From contig NZ_QYUM01000003.1 of assembly GCF_003590775.1 (NCBI RefSeq), positions 250,501 through 314,500 on the forward strand: a DNA stretch of 64,000 bases, read 5' to 3'. Below the pieces are notes generated by a model, which was not told the DNA's origin, ran no database searches, and worked only from the letters and a program-made list of their open reading frames with translations. Source of the stretch: Sphingomonas cavernae (GTDB lineage: Bacteria > Pseudomonadota > Alphaproteobacteria > Sphingomonadales > Sphingomonadaceae). This document shows positions 15,023 through 23,316 of this stretch, in pieces. Every line of letters begins with the position of its first letter. Position 1 is the stretch's first letter. Position numbers and translations under genes: made by a program.

Positions 15023-15073
15023 ATCATTGCATCGATGCCGGGGGAGGGGCGTAGAAACCGCCTCCCGCGATGA

Positions 15074-16243
15074 TCAGATCGCCTGCTTGAGCGCGTCGAC
15101 CAGATCGGTTTTTTCCCAAGTGAAGAAATCGCCATCGGCCTTGCGGCCGAAATGGCCATAGGCGGCGGTGGGGCGGTAGATCGCCTTGTTGAGACCGAGA
15201 TGCGTGCGGATGCCCTTGGGGGTCAGGCGCACGAGCTGCGGCAGGATTGCCTCAAGCTTCGCCTCGTCGACCTTGCCGGTGCCGTGCGTGTCGACATAGA
15301 GCGACAGCGGCTCGGCGATGCCGATCGCGTAGCTGAGCTGGATCGTGCACTTCTTCGCAAGACCCGCCGCGACGATGTTCTTGGCGAGGTAGCGCGAGAC
15401 ATAGGCGGCCGAGCGGTCGACCTTGGTCGGGTCCTTGCCCGAGAAGGCGCCGCCGCCATGCGGGGCTGCACCACCATAGGTGTCGACGATGATCTTGCGG
15501 CCGGTGATGCCCGCGTCGCCATCGGGGCCGCCGATTTCGAACAGGCCCGTCGGATTGACGAAAATCGCGGCATCGTCATTGGGCATCCAGCCTTGTGGCA
15601 GCACATCGTTCATCACGCTCTTGGCGTAATCGCGCAGCTTGCCCTGATCGGCGCCCTTGGTGTGCTGGGTCGAGACGACGAGCGCGGTCGCGCGGACGGG
15701 GCGGCCATTCTCGAATGCGAGCGTCACCTGGCTCTTGGCGTCGGGCTCGAGGAAATCGACGACCTTGTTGTGGCGGTCATGCGCCATTTGTTCGAGGATG
15801 CGGTGCGAGTAATAAAGCGTCGCGGGCATCAGCTCGGGGGTCTCGTCGCAGGCGAAACCGAACATGATGCCCTGATCGCCCGCGCCCTCGTCCTTGTTGC
15901 CGCTCTCATCGACGCCCATCGCGATGTGCGCCGACTGGCCGTGGAGGTGGCACGCGAAATCGGCATATTGCCAGTGGAAGCCGTGCTGCTCGTAACCGAT
16001 CTTCTTCACGGTTTCGCGCACGGCCGCCTCGATCTCGGCCTGGGTCGGCGTCACGTCCTCACGGCAACGGACTTCGCCCGCGAGCACGATGCGGTTGGTG
16101 GTGACCAGCGTTTCGCAGGCGACGCGCGCTTCGGGGTCACGGCCGATGAAAAGGTCGACGACAGAGTCCGAGATCTGGTCCGCAACCTTGTCGGGATGGC
16201 CTTCGGAAACCGATTCGGACGTGAAGAGATAGTTGCTGCGCAT
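15074..16243 (-). CDS. metK: S-adenosylmethionine synthetase
   Basis: A 389-residue enzyme that makes SAM from methionine and ATP in the cytoplasm. It contains [17 protein letters not shown] at the N-terminus, the [12 protein letters not shown] motif near residue 120 and the glycine-rich [16 protein letters not shown] loop near residue 270, all family signatures; length is normal. A GAAGGCGAG ribosome binding site precedes the start. The 54-bp leader shows no SAM riboswitch. It is preceded on the same strand by lnt and followed by a strong terminator. Confidence 0.97.
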   Translation of the reverse strand: MRSNYLFTSESVSEGHPDKVADQISDSVVDLFIGRDPEARVACETLVTTNRIVLAGEVRCREDVTPTQAEIEAAVRETVKKIGYEQHGFHWQYADFACHLHGQSAHIAMGVDESGNKDEGAGDQGIMFGFACDETPELMPATLYYSHRILEQMAHDRHNKVVDFLEPDAKSQVTLAFENGRPVRATALVVSTQHTKGADQGKLRDYAKSVMNDVLPQGWMPNDDAAIFVNPTGLFEIGGPDGDAGITGRKIIVDTYGGAAPHGGGAFSGKDPTKVDRSAAYVSRYLAKNIVAAGLAKKCTIQLSYAIGIAEPLSLYVDTHGTGKVDEAKLEAILPQLVRLTPKGIRTHLGLNKAIYRPTAAYGHFGRKADGDFFTWEKTDLVDALKQAI

Positions 16244-16297
16244 TGCACTCGCCTTCGTGGATATAAGGAAAACTTTATGTGTGGTGCTGAGCTCCCT

Positions 16298-17785
16298 TTA
16301 GCGGGCGCGACGGCGCAAGGCAACGGCGAGGCCGACAAGAATCATTGCCAGCATGAAAGGCAGGATATTGCCGAAACGCGCGAAGAGTGTGGGTGCATGG
16401 GGGGCGGGGAGGCGCGCATCGATAAAGCCAGCGGTCTGGTGCGGCAGGCTTTTCAGCACACGCCCTTCGGCATCGACCACCGCTGATATGCCCGTGGGAG
16501 TCGAGCGGATGACGGGCAGTCCCTCCTCTATCGCGCGTAGCCGCGCCTGCGCCAGATGCTGCGGCGGGCCCCAGCTTCCGAACCAGGCGTCGTTGGAAGG
16601 ATTGAAGATGAAATCGGGGCGGTTTTTCGCGTCGGCGACATGCCCCGAGAAGATGATCTCATAGCAGATCTGACCACCCACGCGGCCGAAACCGGGCAGG
16701 TCAAGGCTGACCGGTCCGGGGCCCGGCCAGAAATCGGTGTCGCCCGGCACGAGCCGCGAAAATCCCAGCGGGACGAGGATCGAGCGCATCGGCAGATATT
16801 CGCCGTAGGGAACAAGGTGTGCCTTGTCGTAGCGCGCGATCAGGCGCGCATCGGGCGTCAGCGCGAACAGGCTGTTGCGCGCGCCGATGACATTGCCCTC
16901 CCTGTCGCCGATCAGCGCGAGGCCTCCGGTGAGCAGCATGTCTCGCGGGCCGAGCAGGCTGGCGAGGCGCTCGCGCGCAAAAGGATCCTCCTCGAGGAAA
17001 TCGGGGATCGCGGCCTCGGGCCAGAAGATCAGGCGCGGTTCCGGGCCCGGCCGCCCCGTCAGGCTTGCGAGCTTGTTGTAGTTGACGCCGTCGAACGCCT
17101 CGTTGTGCTTGTCCTGCTGGCCGATATTGGGCTGAACGACACGGATGCGCGGGCCGTCTGCATCGGTTGTGGTCGAGAAGGACTTGGGGAGCAGGCACAG
17201 AATGACGAGCGGCACGCCGATCACAAGCGCCGGCTTCCATTCCCGGCGCACAAAGAGCCAGAGCATTCCGCTGCCAAGCACCGCAAAACCCGACAATCCA
17301 TAGGTTCCGATATAGCGCGCGAGATCGGGAAGCGACCCGATCGGGACCAGCGCGACCCCAAGCGGATTCCACGCAAAGCCCGTGAACATCGTTGCGCGGA
17401 GCCATTCAGTGACGATCCAGGCGGCGGCGAAGATCAGGACATAGGCGGTCCGATGACCGCGTCCCCAGCGCCAGGCAAGCCCCGCAGCCATGGCCGGCCA
17501 GACCGCGAGATACAGCGAGAGCAGGATCACCGCACCATAGCCGAACCAATGCGGCATTGCGTCCTGATAGGAGAAGGCGTGCGCGATCCAGTTGAGCCCG
17601 AGGCTGAAATGCGCGACGCCGAACAGCCAGCCGATGAGCAGTGCGCGCTTCATGTCGGGCGCGCGGCGTATGAGATGGAGCAGCAGCGCAAACGCCGCGA
17701 GCGTCACCGGCCAGAGATTGAGGGGCGCAAAGCCCGTGTCGGAGGCAAGCCCCGCTAAAATGGCGAGAATCAGCGGGTGGGGCAT
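16298..17785 (-). CDS. lnt: Apolipoprotein N-acyltransferase
   Basis: A 495-residue inner-membrane enzyme that N-acylates the lipid-modified Cys of lipoproteins, the last step of lipoprotein maturation. The first ~200 residues hold about six hydrophobic helices; a periplasmic nitrilase-like domain follows. The catalytic triad is visible as Glu in FWPEAAIPDF, Lys in YDKAHLVPYGEYLP and Cys in GQICYEIIFSG. A final transmembrane helix closes the protein. The open frame reaches 18085, but the ATG at 17785 gives the usual N-terminus. Confidence 0.95.
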   Translation of the reverse strand: MPHPLILAILAGLASDTGFAPLNLWPVTLAAFALLLHLIRRAPDMKRALLIGWLFGVAHFSLGLNWIAHAFSYQDAMPHWFGYGAVILLSLYLAVWPAMAAGLAWRWGRGHRTAYVLIFAAAWIVTEWLRATMFTGFAWNPLGVALVPIGSLPDLARYIGTYGLSGFAVLGSGMLWLFVRREWKPALVIGVPLVILCLLPKSFSTTTDADGPRIRVVQPNIGQQDKHNEAFDGVNYNKLASLTGRPGPEPRLIFWPEAAIPDFLEEDPFARERLASLLGPRDMLLTGGLALIGDREGNVIGARNSLFALTPDARLIARYDKAHLVPYGEYLPMRSILVPLGFSRLVPGDTDFWPGPGPVSLDLPGFGRVGGQICYEIIFSGHVADAKNRPDFIFNPSNDAWFGSWGPPQHLAQARLRAIEEGLPVIRSTPTGISAVVDAEGRVLKSLPHQTAGFIDARLPAPHAPTLFARFGNILPFMLAMILVGLAVALRRRAR

Positions 17786-17879
17786 CACGTCGTGAGCTAT
17801 CGCCCGCAACTCGCTTGTTTTCAAGCGCGCTCGCGCGTGGCAAGCATGGGGAACATGTATCGAGCGTTGGGGAATTTCT

Positions 17880-18263
17880 GTGCCGCTATCGTTTCTGGCA
17901 GCCTTGGTGCTGCTCAATGTTTCCGGGAACGCACAGGAAGGCGTCGTCGAAACGCCGGCGCCGCTGCCGAGCGCGGTGCGCTGCGCTGCGCTGTTCAGCC
18001 TGACCCACGAAACGCTGAGCGGGAAGAGCGGCGATCCCGCGATGACCGCGGGCTTCGCCGAGGATGCCGCGGCGCTCAGGCGCATCGTGATCGCCGGCGA
18101 AGCTCCGGCGCCCGATGCCGAAGCGCGCGCCGACGCGGCGATCGCGATCGAGAAAAAGGCGCTGGTCGCAGAGCAAGCGAAGCGAACGGCGCGCGGCGAC
18201 GAGACGACCGAGGATCTGAACCCCTGCTACCGCGTCAAGGCCCTGGGTCCGCGCGGTGAATAG
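17880..18263 (+). CDS. Small exported Cys-containing protein (single repeat unit)
   Basis: A 127-residue protein starting at GTG 17880. The N-terminus PLSFLAALVLLNVSGNAQ looks like a signal peptide. The rest is helical and Ala/Glu-rich, with one Cys near the beginning (AVRCAALFSLTHETLSG) and one near the end (LNPCYRVK). The same C-AA ... PC layout occurs twice in the next protein, so both seem built from the same ~90-residue unit. I do not recognise a family. Its stop overlaps the next start. Confidence 0.7.
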   Translation: MPLSFLAALVLLNVSGNAQEGVVETPAPLPSAVRCAALFSLTHETLSGKSGDPAMTAGFAEDAAALRRIVIAGEAPAPDAEARADAAIAIEKKALVAEQAKRTARGDETTEDLNPCYRVKALGPRGE

Positions 18264-18900
18264 CCTTTTGATCGCCGGGCTCGTCGCGACGGCGGGCGCG
18301 CCGCAGACCCCGCTCAATGTTGATCAACAACGCCAGATCGGCTGCGTCGCAACACTGGCGATCGTTGCTTCGGAACAGACGCGCGGTCGCGCCAGTGAAT
18401 GGCCCGCGCTGCAGGCCCGCGGCGCGCGCTTCGCGCAGGTGGTGGGTGAGCGCGTGATGAAAGAAGCGGGCTGGACCAAGGAACAGGTCCGTGACGCGAT
18501 TCTGGCATCGGTCGCCGCGCGTCAGGCGCAGACGAAGGGCGCGTCCGCGGATCTTCCCGACAATGAAGTCCGGGACTGCATCGCGATGATGGACGCACAG
18601 GCGCCCGCACCGCCGCCGCCGACATTGCCGCAATGCGCGGCGATGGTGACCGCCGCCTATGAAGAGGTCCGCGCGCGTGACGGTCAGACTGCCGGCGCGA
18701 AGGACCTGAAGACGATCGCTTCGGTGCTCCACTACCGCGCGCGTGAGGCGTTGCGCGCCAAGGGCATGAGCGGGAGCGAAGTCGATCGGGAAATGGCCCA
18801 AACGCGTGAAGCGATCGCCGCGGAGGCAAAACGGCGTGTCGCCGACGATGTTTCGGCGGGCCTTGACTATAGTCCCTGCCTGGAGATGGCGCGGCCGTGA
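18256..18900 (+). CDS. Exported Cys-containing protein (two repeat units)
   Basis: A 214-residue protein starting at GTG 18256 inside the previous gene. A short hydrophobic N-terminus precedes unit 1 (CVATLAIVASEQTRG ... VRDCIAMMD) and, after a Pro-rich linker (APAPPPPTLP), unit 2 (CAAMVTAAYEEVRARDG ... YSPCLEMA). Each unit has one Cys at the start and one at the end, suggesting one disulfide per unit in the periplasm. Family and function are unknown. Confidence 0.7.
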   Translation: MNSLLIAGLVATAGAPQTPLNVDQQRQIGCVATLAIVASEQTRGRASEWPALQARGARFAQVVGERVMKEAGWTKEQVRDAILASVAARQAQTKGASADLPDNEVRDCIAMMDAQAPAPPPPTLPQCAAMVTAAYEEVRARDGQTAGAKDLKTIASVLHYRAREALRAKGMSGSEVDREMAQTREAIAAEAKRRVADDVSAGLDYSPCLEMARP

Positions 18901-18913
18901 CGGGCGGGGGCGG

Positions 18914-19297
18914 ATGCGGCGGCCGCTGAACTTCACGCTGGGATCCATCGCGCTGTTGCTCGGCATTGTCGGGGCGTTCGTGCCGCTGTTGCCGACGACC
19001 ATTTTCCTCATCATCGCCGCGTTCTTCTTCGGCCGGTCATCCGAACGGATGGAGCGGTGGTTGCTAGGCCACCCGCGTTTCGGCCCGACGATCGTCGCCT
19101 GGCGGCGCGATCGTGCCATCAGCCCGGCATCGAAGCTGATGGCGTGTTCGGGCATGGCGTTCGGCTTTGTCATGCTGCATTTCGTGACGCGCGCCAGCGC
19201 CATCGTCGAGGCGGGCGCAGCGCTGTTCCTGCTGGCCTGCGCGGCCTATGTCGTCACGCGGCCCCACCCCGAGCAGGGCTCGATAACCGACGATTAG
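18914..19297 (+). CDS. YbaN-like DUF454 membrane protein
   Basis: A 127-residue protein of the YbaN/DUF454 family. It has an N-terminal hydrophobic hairpin (LGSIALLLGIVGAFVPLLPTT and IFLIIAAFFFGRSS), the conserved ERMERWLLGHPRFGPTI stretch and two further hydrophobic helices. It is an inner-membrane protein of unknown function. The ATG at 18914 follows a GGGGG stretch and lies 14 nt after the preceding stop. Confidence 0.87.
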   Translation: MRRPLNFTLGSIALLLGIVGAFVPLLPTTIFLIIAAFFFGRSSERMERWLLGHPRFGPTIVAWRRDRAISPASKLMACSGMAFGFVMLHFVTRASAIVEAGAALFLLACAAYVVTRPHPEQGSITDD

Positions 19298-19385
19298 GTC
19301 GTGGGCCAAAGCCAGTGGGTGTTTTCGCCGGAACGACATGCGCGCATCGCTCTGATATCATGGCGCATCTGCCGGGAGGACCGCG

Positions 19386-20501
19386 ATGCTCAACCCGAAC
19401 GCGATCATTTCAACCCATGTGCGTCTGGTGCCACCGCTCGATCGTCCGGTGGCGGAAGCGTTGCGGGCGGAGGGGGGCCTTTCTGTCGAACTCGACGAGG
19501 GCCGCCGCGTGCGATTCGATCCGGCCGACCCAAGATCGCCCGGCTTTGCACAGGTGCTGGATGGGCTCTCCGAACTCAAAAGGCCAGTTTATCTTGAGGT
19601 AGATCCGGCTACGGACGCGATCGAGCGGCTGCTCATCCCGCATGTTACGCGGATCGTAGACGTCGGGACGAGCGAGGGGGGACTTTCGGTCGAGCTCGAA
19701 TATTCGCATGCGCGGCATGAGCTGAAGCGCGACAATCCCGATTTCGCCGAACTGGCCGACCGGGCGCGCGCCGCGCTGGAGCGCGGCCAGACGGTGATTC
19801 TGACCGAGGACGATGCTCACGACATCATCGACATACGCGGCTACACGCCAGGTCCCGACGACGCGCCGTTGCCGCCCTGGCCAAGGGAGAGGCTTCCGCT
19901 CGAGTTCCCTTGGTGGAAGCGACTGCTCGACTGGATCTGGCGCTGGCCGATCTGGCCCTGGTGGTGGTTTCGCTGCGTCTCGAAAGGGACCGCGCAGCAG
20001 ATCTTCGACGCGATGGGCGCGACAACCTGCCCGCCGCTCACCGTGCCCGCGCCGTGCATCCCCTTTCTCTATCCCGATGACGGTTGCTGGGGCCGCGCGC
20101 ATGAGATGTGCCGGCTGATGATCAACATGGGACGAAAGCCGCGCAAGGTGTGGATTCAGGGAAGCCTGCATGTCAGCACCAAAAACAATCCCAATTGCGC
20201 CGTGAATTGGGGCTGGCACGTAGCGCCCACGCTGTGCGTGCGAAGGGGCTGGTTCCGGAGGCAGCAGATGGTGATCGATCCCTCGCTGTTCACCACGCCG
20301 GTTTCGCAGGCAACCTGGAAGGGGGTTCAGGGTGATCCCAATGCGACGCTTACGCCCAGCGACGCCTCGATCTTCTATCTCTGGTGGAACGAAACCGATC
20401 CGACCTATGTCAAGACCAACGCGGTGCTCGCGACCTATCGACTCCAGCTCCAGAACCGCGCGATCCAGTTCGGCGCGCCGCCCTATGCCTATTGCCCCTG
20501 A
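19386..20501 (+). CDS. Protein-glutaminase-like deamidase with novel N-terminal region
   Basis: A 371-residue protein. Residues ~224-362 match the Chryseobacterium-type protein-glutaminase fold (a Cys-His-Asp transglutaminase-like deamidase that turns protein Gln into Glu): CIPFLYPDDGCWGRAHEMCR with nucleophile C234, NWGWHVAPTL with H278, and VIDPSLF with D298. Order and spacing fit the known triad. Residues 1-170 are an unrecognised region with the exact heptapeptide GGLSVEL twice (from residues 30 and 99). Residues ~174-196 are extremely Trp-rich. No signal peptide is seen, whereas characterised protein-glutaminases are secreted as pre-pro-enzymes. A GGGAGGA ribosome binding site precedes the ATG. 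The target and whether it acts inside or outside the cell are unknown. Confidence 0.8.
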   Translation: MLNPNAIISTHVRLVPPLDRPVAEALRAEGGLSVELDEGRRVRFDPADPRSPGFAQVLDGLSELKRPVYLEVDPATDAIERLLIPHVTRIVDVGTSEGGLSVELEYSHARHELKRDNPDFAELADRARAALERGQTVILTEDDAHDIIDIRGYTPGPDDAPLPPWPRERLPLEFPWWKRLLDWIWRWPIWPWWWFRCVSKGTAQQIFDAMGATTCPPLTVPAPCIPFLYPDDGCWGRAHEMCRLMINMGRKPRKVWIQGSLHVSTKNNPNCAVNWGWHVAPTLCVRRGWFRRQQMVIDPSLFTTPVSQATWKGVQGDPNATLTPSDASIFYLWWNETDPTYVKTNAVLATYRLQLQNRAIQFGAPPYAYCP

Positions 20502-20513
20502 GGCGGCCGCTCA

Positions 20514-21869
20514 TCACCGCGCTGATGCCGGAGTCGCGGCCTGCGGCGCGCTGACGCGCCAGATCACGTTGCCGACATCGTCGGCCACGAGCAGCCCACC
20601 CATTTTGTCCTTGATCACGCCGACCGGGCGGCCCTGCGCCTCGCCCTTCGCGTTGAGGAAGCCGGTCAGGAAGTCCTGCGGTTTGGCGTTGGCGACGGGA
20701 TAGCCATTGGGTCCGAAGGGGACGTAGACAACCTTGTAGCCCGATACGGGTTCGCGGTTCCACGAGCCGTGCAGGCCCACGAATGCGCCACTGGCATAGG
20801 CGGTGCCGAGATTGGCGCCATCGGTGAAGGTGAGGCCAAGGGCTGCGACATGCGGACCGAGCGCAAAGTCGGGGCGCTTCACATATTCGAGCCTGTCGGG
20901 GCGGCGCGGCTCTACCCGGATGTCCTCGTACCCGCCCCAATAGCTGTTGGGCCAGCCATAGTCGGCGCCGAATTCGACGCAGGTCATATAATCGGGCACG
21001 AGATCGCCGCCGAGCATGTCGCGCTCGTTGACCGTGGTCCACAGGCAGCCGGTCGTCGGTTCGTAGGCAAGGCCGTTCGGGTTCCGAAGGCCCGTCGCAA
21101 AGACGCGCGAATCGCCCGTGGCGATGTCGATCTCGTGGATCGCGGCGCGGTTGATCTCCTTGTCCATGCCGCGTTCGCCGATGTTGCTTGCCGAACCCAC
21201 GGTGACGAAAAGCTTCTTGCCGTCGGGGCTGGGGATCAGGTTGCGCGTCCAGTGATTATAGCCGCCGGGGAGGTTGGTCAGCTTTCGCCCCTTGGCGGTG
21301 ATCTTCGTGTCGCCCGTTTTGTAGGGAAAGGCCAGGATCGCGTCGGTATTGGCGACGTAGAGCGTATCGCCGATCAGCGTCATTCCGAAGGGCGAGTTCA
21401 GCCCTTCGAGCAAGGCAGAGCGTTGGTCCGCGATGCCGTCGCCATTGCTGTCGCGAAGCAGCGTGATCCGGTTGGCCGAGGTCGAGCCCGCTCCCGCGCG
21501 ACCCATCAGCAGGTTCATCACGCGGTCCTTGAGCCCCTCCACCACGCGCGGCGGCGAATTGGTCTCGGCGACGAGCACATCGCCATTCGGAAGCAGATAC
21601 ATCCAGCGGGGATGGTCGAGCTTGTCGGCAAAAGCCGCGACCCGGAGCCCCTGGGGCGCGGTGGGCGCCGCACCACCCGGCCAGCCGACAGGCTTGGCGA
21701 TGTTGATGAGCGGGAAAGTCTCGCGATTGGGCGCCGAAATCACGGGCTTCGCGCCCGTTACCGCATCGGCGGCGAGCTTCGCCGGCTCGCCTTTGCCGAC
21801 ATAATAGATGGTGCCCGCGAACACTGCGAGCAGCGCCAGGATGATGAGGACAATGACCGATTTTTTCAT
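20514..21869 (-). CDS. PQQ-type sugar/sorbosone dehydrogenase-like beta-propeller protein
   Basis: A 451-residue protein with an N-terminal membrane anchor or signal (KKSVIVLIILALLAVFAGTIYYV) followed by a six-bladed propeller of the soluble glucose dehydrogenase/sorbosone dehydrogenase group: LDHPRWMYLLPNGDVLVAE, NSPFGMTLIGDTLYVANT, the YNHWTRNLIPSPDGKKLFV segment with the catalytic-His context, TGLRNPNGLAYEP, and VGVIKDKMGGLLVADD. It is expected in the periplasm. The frame extends to 21920, but the ATG at 21869 begins the membrane segment. The substrate is unknown. Confidence 0.83.
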   Translation of the reverse strand: MKKSVIVLIILALLAVFAGTIYYVGKGEPAKLAADAVTGAKPVISAPNRETFPLINIAKPVGWPGGAAPTAPQGLRVAAFADKLDHPRWMYLLPNGDVLVAETNSPPRVVEGLKDRVMNLLMGRAGAGSTSANRITLLRDSNGDGIADQRSALLEGLNSPFGMTLIGDTLYVANTDAILAFPYKTGDTKITAKGRKLTNLPGGYNHWTRNLIPSPDGKKLFVTVGSASNIGERGMDKEINRAAIHEIDIATGDSRVFATGLRNPNGLAYEPTTGCLWTTVNERDMLGGDLVPDYMTCVEFGADYGWPNSYWGGYEDIRVEPRRPDRLEYVKRPDFALGPHVAALGLTFTDGANLGTAYASGAFVGLHGSWNREPVSGYKVVYVPFGPNGYPVANAKPQDFLTGFLNAKGEAQGRPVGVIKDKMGGLLVADDVGNVIWRVSAPQAATPASAR

Positions 21870-21988
21870 GAGGGGGGACAATATGCCTGAGCGTGCGCCG
21901 GTCAAGGGAAACCGGCGCACGCTTCAGGCTCGCCCGCTGCCGGTCTTGGGAGGGGGCACCGGCGGCAGCGAATCGACACAGGCGGGAG

Positions 21989-22216
21989 CTAATTCGCCAG
22001 TGCCGTGGTCCGCTCATCTTCGGGGGCGGAGATGGCGGAATTGAGTGTCGTCTTTGCTTGCTCCCAGATCTTGCGTACAGCCGCACCATAATCGGAGTGA
22101 AGCTGCCCGAACAATGCGATTTGTCGTCCCCCGATAAAATCAGGCGTGCCTGTCGTTGGCACAGTCATAGCGGGACCAGCGCGGGCCGTCATCATTGGTC
22201 GTTTCTGATCGGCCAT
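21989..22216 (-). CDS. Small protein of unknown function
   Basis: A 75-residue protein with an excellent ribosome binding site (CCTCC on the plus strand at 22226-22230, 8-9 nt before the ATG), so it is probably real. Its first third is basic and low in structure (DQKRPMMTARAGPAMTVP). The rest looks like one amphipathic helix (GRQIALFGQLHSDYGAAVRKIWEQAKTT, split here at convenience). A phasin-like or small DNA/RNA-binding role cannot be excluded. It does not match a family I know. Confidence 0.6.
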   Translation of the reverse strand: MADQKRPMMTARAGPAMTVPTTGTPDFIGGRQIALFGQLHSDYGAAVRKIWEQAKTTLNSAISAPEDERTTALAN

Positions 22217-22261
22217 TTTCGCTTTCCTCCGCGGAGAGGATATTGCGCCGGTTCGCGTCAA

Positions 22262-22408
22262 GGATGAAACGCATTAAACTTGTCAGATTGATCGAGTGAG
22301 TGACTAATCGGTAGGCTGCGTGTCACAAAGGGAGTAGGGGCGTACGCAAAGGGACGAGGCGGTGTTTTTCACCTCGCTTACAGGACGGCCGGCCGAAAAC
22401 CGCCCGCG
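22262..22408. other. Intergenic spacer
   Basis: No gene is seen. A weak hairpin with a T-rich loop lies near 22354-22377 (GAGG..GTG/CAC..CTC), not a convincing terminator. The segment separates the corC-like gene and the small orphan gene, both on the minus strand. Confidence 0.4.
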
Positions 22409-23305
22409 CTAGACCTCTTCCTCGATCGCCGCTTGGGGCGGATGCAGGCGGATCCGCGTGGCGCGGCGGGAATCACCCTCGGTGATCTCCAGCTTCCACC
22501 CGCTTTCATGTTCGACGACCTCGCCGGGCTGCGGTACATGGCCCGCGAGCACGAAGGCGAGCCCGCCAAGGGTGTCGACGTCTTCGTCGATCTCGGCGAG
22601 ACGCGGGTCGATGATTTCGCCGACATCCTCCAGCTCGGCGCGCGCATCGGCGTCCCAGCAGCCATGGTCGATCGCGACGAGCAACTCTTCGGGCTCGTCG
22701 TCGTGCTCGTCCTCGATTTCGCCGACAATCTCCTCGACCAGATCCTCTATGGTGACGAGGCCCTCGGTGCCCGAATATTCGTCGAGCACGATCGCAAGAT
22801 GCGTACGCGTCGCGCGCATCTCGGCAAGCAGATCGAGTACGCCCATTGTCTCGGGCACATAGCGCGGCTGGCGGATGAGTTCGGTGATGCTCGCTGGTTC
22901 GGGTCGACCCTCGGCGCGGATCGCGAAGGCGTCGCGGACATGGATCATGCCGATTATTGTGTCGAGATCGTCGCGGTAGACCGGCAGGCGGCTGTGTCCG
23001 CTCTCGACGAAGAGCGCAGAGAGTTCGCCGAAGCTCGCGGTCTCGGAAATTGCGACGATGTCGGCGCGCGGCACCGAGACGTCTCCTGCGGTGCGCTCGC
23101 CGAAATGGAGCAGGTTGCGGAGCATCTGGCGCTCGATCCGCGAGAGGTCGCCATTGGGCGGCCGGTCGGCGTCCTCCTCGTGCTCCTCGATCGCTTCCTC
23201 GATCTGGTCGCGCAGCGTCGGCTCGCTCTCGTCGCCGAAGATGAGGCTGCGCAAACCGCGCCACAATCGGCCGCTACTGTCTCCGCTACTGGAATCGTCT
23301 GGCAT
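22409..23305 (-). CDS. CorC/HlyC-type CBS-domain protein
   Basis: A 298-residue cytoplasmic protein with two CBS domains (about residues 75-135 and 140-195; VPRADIVAIS, SRLPVYRDDLDTIIGMIHVRD, HLAIVLDEYSGTEGLVTIEDLVEEIVGEIEDE) and a C-terminal transporter-associated CorC_HlyC domain. It lacks the DUF21 membrane domain, as CorC/YbeX does. It is last in the miaB-phoH-ybeY-corC block, the classic arrangement around ybeY. A role in Mg/Co handling or ribosome-related physiology is assumed from family data only. Confidence 0.9.
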   Translation of the reverse strand: MPDDSSSGDSSGRLWRGLRSLIFGDESEPTLRDQIEEAIEEHEEDADRPPNGDLSRIERQMLRNLLHFGERTAGDVSVPRADIVAISETASFGELSALFVESGHSRLPVYRDDLDTIIGMIHVRDAFAIRAEGRPEPASITELIRQPRYVPETMGVLDLLAEMRATRTHLAIVLDEYSGTEGLVTIEDLVEEIVGEIEDEHDDEPEELLVAIDHGCWDADARAELEDVGEIIDPRLAEIDEDVDTLGGLAFVLAGHVPQPGEVVEHESGWKLEITEGDSRRATRIRLHPPQAAIEEEV

Positions 23306-23316
23306 GGTCCTGGTGA

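Noticed and set aside
16244-16297. Possible SAM riboswitch upstream of metK
   Set aside because: The 54-bp gap lacks the conserved cores and pairing of the SAM-II, SAM/SAH or SAM-I types and is too short for most of them.
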